6,403 bases of DNA. Source: Mycobacterium sp. GTDB taxonomy: Bacteria; Actinomycetota; Actinomycetes; Mycobacteriales; Mycobacteriaceae. Positions 1 through 6,403 of the stretch are shown here, piece by piece. The stretch covers positions 1 through 6,403 of the forward strand of contig JAHBAP020000034.1 of assembly GCA_018500005.2 (NCBI GenBank). Reading direction: 5' to 3'. How positions within the stretch are numbered: position 1 is the stretch's first letter; each line of letters begins with the position of its first letter. The position numbers and the translations under genes are program-made. The notes under the pieces were generated by a model. That model was not told the origin of the DNA. It ran no database searches and worked only from the letters and a program-made list of their open reading frames with translations.

Positions 1-1
1 A

Positions 2-2407
2 ACCGATCTGGCGGCGGCGGTGGTCGAGACCCACGGCCGCACGAAGACAGCCGAACTGCTCGCCGGAATCGAGATCATCCCGCCGCAATACATCGACTAT
101 CGCGGTAGCCGCTTTCCTGAACTCGACGTACCGGCCGTCCTGGCGCGTCGCCCCCAGGTTGTCCTCGTTGACGAACTCGCCCACACCAACACCCCCGGCA
201 GCAAGCACCCCAAACGGTGGATGGACGTCGAGGAATTGCTGGAGGCGGGAATCTCGGTGATCTCCACCGTCAACGTCCAGCATCTGGAGAGCCTCAACGA
301 CGTTGTCGCGCAGATCACCGGAATCGAACAGCAGGAGACCGTTCCGGACGAAATTGTCCGAGGTGCAGCCCAGATCGAACTTGTGGACATCACGCCGGAA
401 GCGTTGCGACGCAGACTCTCCCACGGGAACGTCTATGCGGCAGAGAAAGTCGACGCGGCCCTGTCGAACTACTTCCGGCGCGGAAACCTCACTGCACTGA
501 GGGAATTGGCGCTTCTCTGGCTGGCCGATCAGGTCGACGCCGCTCTTGCAAAGTATCGCGCCGAAAACAAGATCACCGATACCTGGGAGGCCCGCGAGCG
601 GGTTGCGGTCGCCGTCACCGGCGGCCCCGAATCAGAAACACTGGTTCGGCGTGCGTCGCGGATCGCCGCGAAGTCCAGCGCCGAGTTGATGGTCGTCCAT
701 GTGGTTCGTGGCGACGGCCTGTCCGGAGTTTCCGCACCCCAGATGGGAAGAGTGCGAGAACTCGCCGCGAGCCTGGGAGCGACCGTGCACACCGTCGTCG
801 GGGACGACGTGCCCAAAGCCCTGCTGGATTTCGCCAGGGAGATCAACGCCACCCAGCTCGTGATCGGCACCTCCCGCCGTTCCCGATGGGCCCGAATCCT
901 CGACGAAGGCATCGGTTCGGCCATCGTGCAGGACTCCGGCAAGATCGACGTCCACATGGTGACCCACGAGGAGGCCGGGCGGGTTTCCTCACTCCGGGTG
1001 GTGTCACCGCAACGCCGCCGGCTGATCTCCTGGCTGTGTGCGGTTGTCGTACCGACGGCTCTGTGTGCGGTCACAGCGGTCTTCCTCGACCGCTACCTCA
1101 ACATCGCCGGTGAGACGGCACTGTTCTTCGTCGGTGTGCTGTTCGTCGCCATGCTCGGAGGTATCGCCCCGGCCGCGTTCTCCGCGGTGCTGTCCGGACT
1201 GTTGTTGAACTACTTCCTGACCGATCCCCGCTACACCTTCACCATCGCCGAGCCCGATGCCGCGGTAACGGAGGTGGTTCTGCTGCTGATGGCAGTCGCG
1301 GTCGCCGCGCTGGTCGACCGTGCGGCCGGGCGCCAGCGGGAGGCCAGACGGGCATCCCGGGAGGCGGAACTGTTGACGCTGTTCTCCGGCTCGGTACTGA
1401 GGGGTGCGGATCTCGACGCGCTGCTGGGGAAGGTCCGTGAGGCGTACTCGCAAACTGCCGTCAGCCTGATCCGAGTGCGTGGGGAGCAGGAGCAGGTCGT
1501 CGCGAGCGTCGGCACCGAGCCTCCTGTCGCCGTGGATTCTACAGACACCGCAATCGATGTCGGCGACGACGAATTCTGGATGCTGCTCGCCGGACACAGC
1601 TTGCCGGCCGCCGATCGGCGAGTACTCACCCTGGTCGCCAACAAGGCCGCAGGCCTGGTTCGGCAGCGCGAACTCATATCCGAAGCGAGCCGGGCAGAGG
1701 CCATTGAGAAGGCCGACGAGCTGCGGCGGTCGCTGTTGTCCGCGGTGAGCCACGATTTGCGCACACCCTTGGCAGGGGCCAAGGCGGCGGTGTCGAGTTT
1801 GCGTTCCGACGAGGTGGACTTCTCCGAAGCGGATACCGCCGAACTGCTTGCAACAGTGGAAGAGTCGATCGATCAACTGACCGCACTCGTCGACAACCTG
1901 CTGGACTCTTCGCGGCTCGCCACCGGCGCGGTGCGGCCCCAAGTCGTCAAGGTCTACCTGGAAGAGGTCGTGCAGCGCGCCCTGCTGAGCATTGGCCGGG
2001 GCGTAACGGGTCTCGGAGGCCGCGGACTCGACCGTGTCAAAGTGGACGTTGGCGAGGCGGCCGCCATGGCCGATCCCGGCCTGCTCGAACGGGTGCTGGC
2101 CAATCTGATCGACAACGCCCTGCGCTATGCGCCGGAGAGCCTGGTTCGCGTGAACGCCGGGATTGTGGGGCGCAGGGTGCTCATCACCATTGCTGACGAA
2201 GGGCCAGGCGTGCCCCGCGGCAGCGAGGAGCAGCTCTTCGAACCCTTTCAACGACTCGGAGACCGGGCCAACCGATCTGGGGTGGGACTCGGACTTTCCG
2301 TTGCGCGCGGATTCGTGGAAGCAATGGCCGGCACAATCTCCGCCACTGACACCCCGGGTGGGGGACTTACCGTAATCGTCGAACTCCCTGTGCCCCAGGA
2401 TGACTGA
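2..2407 (+). CDS. kdpD: KdpD potassium-responsive sensor histidine kinase, 5' end missing
   Basis: Membrane sensor kinase that autophosphorylates on histidine and passes the phosphate to KdpE under K+ limitation or osmotic stress. The frame is open from base 2. The GTG at 20 lies inside the conserved VETHGR block, so it is internal and the real start is off the left edge. About 801 residues are visible of a usual 840-860; the missing part should hold the Walker A loop. In order: KdpD N-terminal domain with a Walker-B-like DELAHTNTPGS (from 170); a universal-stress-protein-like domain (about 600-960, ending near GTSRRSRW); four hydrophobic segments of the DUF4118 type (about 1024-1320); an arginine-rich stretch just after them (six Arg in 1319-1360); a GAF-like linker (about 1370-1690); HisKA with the phospho-accepting His in SHDLRTP (codon 1751-1753); HATPase with N box DNALRYAP (Asn 2114-2116), G1 box DEGPGVP (from 2195) and G2 box SGVGLGLS (from 2276). 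All visible catalytic motifs look intact. In M. tuberculosis the KdpD N-terminal region is reported to bind the lipoproteins LprF and LprJ; whether this holds here is unknown. Confidence 0.97.
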   Translation, partial: TDLAAAVVETHGRTKTAELLAGIEIIPPQYIDYRGSRFPELDVPAVLARRPQVVLVDELAHTNTPGSKHPKRWMDVEELLEAGISVISTVNVQHLESLNDVVAQITGIEQQETVPDEIVRGAAQIELVDITPEALRRRLSHGNVYAAEKVDAALSNYFRRGNLTALRELALLWLADQVDAALAKYRAENKITDTWEARERVAVAVTGGPESETLVRRASRIAAKSSAELMVVHVVRGDGLSGVSAPQMGRVRELAASLGATVHTVVGDDVPKALLDFAREINATQLVIGTSRRSRWARILDEGIGSAIVQDSGKIDVHMVTHEEAGRVSSLRVVSPQRRRLISWLCAVVVPTALCAVTAVFLDRYLNIAGETALFFVGVLFVAMLGGIAPAAFSAVLSGLLLNYFLTDPRYTFTIAEPDAAVTEVVLLLMAVAVAALVDRAAGRQREARRASREAELLTLFSGSVLRGADLDALLGKVREAYSQTAVSLIRVRGEQEQVVASVGTEPPVAVDSTDTAIDVGDDEFWMLLAGHSLPAADRRVLTLVANKAAGLVRQRELISEASRAEAIEKADELRRSLLSAVSHDLRTPLAGAKAAVSSLRSDEVDFSEADTAELLATVEESIDQLTALVDNLLDSSRLATGAVRPQVVKVYLEEVVQRALLSIGRGVTGLGGRGLDRVKVDVGEAAAMADPGLLERVLANLIDNALRYAPESLVRVNAGIVGRRVLITIADEGPGVPRGSEEQLFEPFQRLGDRANRSGVGLGLSVARGFVEAMAGTISATDTPGGGLTVIVELPVPQDD
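2397..2400 (+). promoter_or_regulatory. Ribosome binding site of kdpE
   Basis: AGGA lies nine bases upstream of the kdpE ATG, inside the last codons of kdpD. It is the only purine-rich Shine-Dalgarno-like stretch close by and supports ATG 2410 as the start. Its place within kdpD, with two bases between the genes, fits coupled translation of sensor and regulator from one transcript. Confidence 0.6.
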
Positions 2408-2409
2408 CG

Positions 2410-3090
2410 ATGACAAAAGTACTCATCGTTGATGACGAGCCGCAGATCCTGAGAGCGCTGCGCATCAACCTCGCGGTTCGTGGTTACGAGATCACCACCG
2501 CCTCGACGGGCGCAGCGGCGCTTCGTGCTGCCGCCGAATCCCGTCCGGACGTGATCGTTCTTGACCTCGGTCTACCGGACATCGACGGCCTTGAAGTTCT
2601 TGCGGGGCTGAGGGGATGGAGCGATATCCCGGTGATCGTGCTGTCCGCTCGCTCCGATTCGGCAGAGAAAGTCGCCGCGCTCGATGCGGGTGCTGACGAC
2701 TATGTGACCAAGCCCTTCGGCATGGACGAGTTTCTCGCCCGCCTGCGCGCTGCGGTTCGCCGGGGAGTGGCCTCAGCCGATGCCGGCGAGCCGGTCGTCG
2801 AAACCGATTCCTTCACCGTGGATTTGGCGGCAAAGAAGGTCATCAAAAACGGAGTCGGAGTTCACCTCACGCCGACCGAGTGGGGCATTCTCGAGATGTT
2901 GGTCCGCAACCGCGGAAAGCTCGTTGGACGCGAGGATCTTCTCAAGGAGGTTTGGGGCCCCGCTTACGCGCGGGAGGGCCATTATCTGCGGGTCTATCTG
3001 GCTCAGCTCCGCCGCAAGCTAGAAGACGATCCCTCCAGCCCGCGGCACCTCGTGACCGAGGCGGGTATGGGATATCGCTTCGAACAGTAA
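2410..3090 (+). CDS. kdpE: KdpE response regulator, OmpR/PhoB family
   Basis: Cytoplasmic DNA-binding partner of KdpD; once phosphorylated it activates transcription of the kdpFABC K+ transporter in the bacteria studied. The 226 residues are full length for the family. The receiver domain (about 1-120) has the acidic pair D8-D9, the phospho-acceptor D52 in VLDLGLPDIDG, the switch Ser79 and Lys101 in the TKPF motif. A winged-helix domain (about 128-226) follows, with LTPTEWGILEMLV, the V-G-R-E-L/D-L-type segment and the C-terminal wing GMGYRF. The ATG follows the kdpD stop after two bases and has AGGA at a suitable distance, so the pair is certainly co-transcribed. Pairing with KdpD makes KdpE far more likely than another OmpR-family regulator. 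No gene follows on this strand in the window. Confidence 0.97.
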   Translation: MTKVLIVDDEPQILRALRINLAVRGYEITTASTGAAALRAAAESRPDVIVLDLGLPDIDGLEVLAGLRGWSDIPVIVLSARSDSAEKVAALDAGADDYVTKPFGMDEFLARLRAAVRRGVASADAGEPVVETDSFTVDLAAKKVIKNGVGVHLTPTEWGILEMLVRNRGKLVGREDLLKEVWGPAYAREGHYLRVYLAQLRRKLEDDPSSPRHLVTEAGMGYRFEQ

Positions 3091-3158
3091 ACGCAGACTG
3101 TTCCGACACGGTGAAACGAGCGTGCGGTATCTCGCTGCATTGCCCATCGGCTGCCGCT
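3091..3158. other. Convergent gap between kdpE and the cutinase gene
   Basis: This 68-base stretch separates the TAA of kdpE from the TGA of the opposing cutinase gene. I see no strong hairpin followed by a T run on either strand. The best pairing is only four bases, CGAG at 3117-3120 with CTCG at 3131-3134. Termination here is either intrinsic without a U tract, Rho-dependent, or not sharp. Bases 3117-3126 (CGAGCGTGCG) recur exactly at 5757-5766 in the other intergenic region. Confidence 0.5.
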
Positions 3159-3821
3159 TCAGCCGAGGCGGTCTGCGACGAACTGCGCCGCCTGTTCGTA
3201 CATGCCGTTCTCCAGATAGGAGAAATGCGCCGCCAGGTTCTTCCCCTTGGAGCAGAAGATGTCGTTGTCCGCGCACAGGTCGATCGTCTTGTAGCCGTAG
3301 AGGCTGCTGATCTCGTTGAGCGGTCCGCCGCCGGGCTGGAATTTACGGATCGGGTTGCCGAACACTGCCACCGCCGCGACATGGTCGGCGAGTTGGGGCG
3401 GCATGGGCGTTGCCGTGTAATCCCCGAGCGGGCCGGGATTGGCGGTGATGAGCGAGATCACGCCCGCGCCCTGGGACAGCCCGCTGAGCACCATCTTGGT
3501 GGCCGGGCAATTGTCGGCCATCCACTGGACGTGGGCCGCAGCGTCGGCCGCTCCGGCCGGGGCCGAGGTGGCGAAGTCGAAACTCGCCGGGTAGTTCACG
3601 ATGTACTGCGACACCGATCGGCCACCGGCCTTGGCGCGCACCAGGTCGATGAACCCCTGACCGCCGAGTTGGGTCTTGGCGTTGCCCACGGTGCCCCTGG
3701 CCCAGATCACCTCGACGTCGGAACAGGGTTCGGCGGCCGCCGATGGAGATGCGGGACCGCCGCAGGCCGTCGCGGCCAGTGCCAGCGCCGCCAGGTATCC
3801 GGGAAGCCGTCTCGTCAACAC
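3159..3821 (-). CDS. Secreted cutinase-family serine esterase, probable lipoprotein
   Basis: Alpha/beta-hydrolase of the cutinase (Culp-type) family, expected to hydrolyse ester bonds of lipids outside the cytoplasmic membrane. From GTG 3821 it has 220 residues, normal for the family. Residues 1-20 form an export signal: a short TRR basic start, a hydrophobic LAALALAATA core and Cys20 in ATAC-GG, a loose lipobox, followed by a Ser/Ala/Pro-rich stretch. The mature part has IWARGT (39-44), Cys33 and Cys105 placed for the first disulfide, the nucleophile Ser116 in GLSQG, Asp187 in CADNDIFC with Cys183/Cys190 as second disulfide, and the catalytic His199. The triad is therefore complete. The nucleophile elbow reads GLSQG rather than the common GYSQG. 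The start is uncertain: GTG 3821 and TTG 3818 are adjacent, and neither has a clear Shine-Dalgarno. The frame stays open upstream, but there it overlaps the synthetase gene and lies ahead of the signal peptide. It lies 35 bases after the synthetase stop, so co-transcription is likely. The substrate cannot be told from the sequence. Confidence 0.88.
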   Translation of the reverse strand: MLTRRLPGYLAALALAATACGGPASPSAAAEPCSDVEVIWARGTVGNAKTQLGGQGFIDLVRAKAGGRSVSQYIVNYPASFDFATSAPAGAADAAAHVQWMADNCPATKMVLSGLSQGAGVISLITANPGPLGDYTATPMPPQLADHVAAVAVFGNPIRKFQPGGGPLNEISSLYGYKTIDLCADNDIFCSKGKNLAAHFSYLENGMYEQAAQFVADRLG

Positions 3822-3856
3822 CGCATCATGCTGGCACACCGGAGTCCGTTTCAGCC

Positions 3857-5725
<1,869 letters not shown>

Positions 5726-5732
5726 GGGTAGA

Positions 5733-5738
5733 ACCGTA
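5733..5738 (-). promoter_or_regulatory. Candidate -10 element of a leaderless prpE promoter
   Basis: On the minus strand TACGGT fits the mycobacterial -10 pattern TANNNT and is followed by seven bases and then the GTG start of the synthetase. That is the spacing expected when transcription begins at the first base of the start codon. The lack of a Shine-Dalgarno ahead of the GTG agrees with this. No convincing -35 hexamer is seen. The pattern is short and can arise by chance. Confidence 0.4.
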
Positions 5739-5750
5739 GCGCCCGACCCC

Positions 5751-5820
5751 GACCCGCGAGCGTGCGTGTCGGCACCCCGACACTCCGCGCGCGCGTGCCT
5801 TTTGTGCACTCTCGCGGGTC
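5751..5820. repeat. Nested intergenic inverted repeat
   Basis: GACCCGCGAG at 5751-5760 is the perfect reverse complement of 5811-5820. Allowing one mismatch (5761 against 5810), the arms extend to 15 bases, 5751-5765 with 5806-5820, 14 of them paired. Between them lie a 7-bp hairpin (5766-5783) and an alternating CG tract (5786-5798). The right arm overlaps two bases of the oxidoreductase stop codon. The element fills most of the gap between the oxidoreductase and synthetase genes. It could be a transcript-end structure or a dispersed mycobacterial intergenic repeat; copies elsewhere in the genome cannot be seen from here. Confidence 0.75.
5766..5783 (-). terminator. Hairpin downstream of the oxidoreductase gene, possible terminator
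   Basis: In minus-strand RNA, GTGTCGG, a four-base loop (5773-5776) and CCGACAC form a perfect 7-bp GC-rich stem starting 36 bases after the oxidoreductase stop codon. No U run follows, so it is not a classical intrinsic terminator, though U-poor hairpins are common in mycobacteria. It may instead be only the core of the larger inverted repeat around it. Confidence 0.35.
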
Positions 5821-6403
5821 AGGAAACCTTCGCGATGACGTTCTCGGCGAACCACTCCAGATTGCGGATCTTGGCGTCCAACGGTTCGGTGTCCGGGCCG
5901 ACGATGTAGGGGATCCGGAAACCGACGATCACATCGGTGACGCCCTTGTCCTCCAAGCGCTTCACCCCGTCGACGGTGAACCCGTCGATGGAGATGACAT
6001 GGATCTGGAACGGCTTGTCGGCGGTGCCCTCCTCCGCGCGGTAGCGATTGAGTTTCGCCAGCAGTTCGTCGAGATCCTCGTTGCCGCCGCCGTGCATCCA
6101 GCCGTCGTTTCGGGCCGCCCGGCGCAGGGCGGCGTCGGCGTGCCCGCCGATCAGGATCGGGATCGGTTCGGTGGGCGCGGGTGTCATCTTGATCTTGGGG
6201 ATGTCGTAGAACTCGCCGTGATACTCGAAGTAGTCCCCGGAGGTCAGTCCGCGGATGATGTCGATGCACTCGTCCATCCGCTTTCCGCGCTTGGCGAACG
6301 GGACCCCCATGATTTCGTAGTCCTCCGGCCAGGGGCTGGTGCCCACCCCGAGACCGACCCGGTTGCCGATCAGCGCGGCCAGCGATCCGGCCTGCTTGGC
6401 CAC
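5819..6403 (-). CDS. Luciferase-like (LLM class) F420-type oxidoreductase, 5' end missing
   Basis: C-terminal 194 residues of a luciferase-like monooxygenase-family TIM-barrel protein; full-length relatives have about 280-300. Family hallmarks seen are GNRVGLGVGTSPWPEDYEIMGVPFAKRGKRMDE (split here as RVGLGVG near residue 15 and the RGKRMDE helix), HGEFYDI, the strand PIPILIGG (about 82-89), the ALRRAARNDGW helix and the final DVIVGFR strand. Actinobacterial members with this pattern generally use the deazaflavin F420 as hydride carrier rather than FMN, which is inference for this protein. The first codon in view, GTG 6401-6403, falls inside the conserved (V/A)AKQA segment, so the true start lies off the right edge. 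The substrate is unknown. The stop codon overlaps the arm of an inverted repeat, and the synthetase gene starts 93 bases downstream on the same strand. Confidence 0.88.
   Translation of the reverse strand: MAKQAGSLAALIGNRVGLGVGTSPWPEDYEIMGVPFAKRGKRMDECIDIIRGLTSGDYFEYHGEFYDIPKIKMTPAPTEPIPILIGGHADAALRRAARNDGWMHGGGNEDLDELLAKLNRYRAEEGTADKPFQIHVISIDGFTVDGVKRLEDKGVTDVIVGFRIPYIVGPDTEPLDAKIRNLEWFAENVIAKVS

Noticed and set aside
20..22. GTG as start of kdpD
   Set aside because: It sits inside the conserved segment before VETHGR; the frame stays open to the window edge and the Walker A region must lie upstream.
1004..2416. Long open frame of 470 codons antisense to kdpD
   Set aside because: It lies opposite a full set of conserved kinase motifs, has no recognisable domain, and is explained by the third-position GC bias of kdpD, which removes stops on the other strand.
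5786..5798. Alternating CG tract as a Z-DNA element
   Set aside because: At 13 bases in very GC-rich DNA it is short and expected by chance; I keep it only as part of the inverted repeat description.
5726..5809. N-terminal extension of the synthetase from GTG 5809
   Set aside because: The added 28 residues are low-complexity sequence read through the inverted repeat and have no counterpart in the family; GTG 5725 gives the usual N-terminus.

Overview
The window is high-GC DNA with long shadow reading frames on both strands, GTG starts and mycobacterial-type proteins: a KdpD/KdpE pair, a cutinase-like secreted esterase and a luciferase-like F420-type oxidoreductase. This points to a Mycobacterium/Mycolicibacterium or close mycolic-acid actinomycete chromosome. 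Nothing in it looks like a phage, transposon, CRISPR array, tRNA or rRNA.

Layout. Positions 2-3090 on the plus strand hold the end of a kdp potassium-response locus: kdpD, the sensor histidine kinase, which is missing about its first 40-50 residues at the left edge, followed two bases later by kdpE, its OmpR-type response regulator. The structural kdpFABC genes would be expected to the left, outside the window. A 68-base convergent gap (3091-3158) separates kdpE from a minus-strand group. Read in transcription order, that group is a luciferase-like monooxygenase-family gene (6403-5819, 5' end cut by the right edge), a 93-base gap, a PrpE-type propionyl/short-chain acyl-CoA synthetase (5725-3857), a 35-base gap, and a small secreted, probably lipid-anchored, cutinase-family esterase (3821-3159).

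How the genes work together. KdpD and KdpE form one phosphorelay that normally switches on a high-affinity K+ pump under potassium limitation or osmotic stress. The synthetase and cutinase are close enough to share a transcript. One reading, which is inference only, is that an exported esterase frees short acyl groups and the synthetase activates the acid to its CoA thioester. The oxidoreductase shares the strand but is set apart by a nested inverted repeat and a candidate promoter for the synthetase.

The least ordinary DNA is the 5726-5818 gap. It holds a perfect 10-bp inverted repeat, extendable to 14 of 15 pairs, that overlaps the oxidoreductase stop codon. Inside it are a 7-bp hairpin and an alternating CG tract. 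Between it and the synthetase GTG lies a TANNNT hexamer placed as expected for a leaderless mycobacterial promoter. A 10-base word from this repeat recurs in the kdpE-cutinase gap. I see no clearly new biological system; this is mostly core metabolism and signalling with a few regulatory details worth checking.
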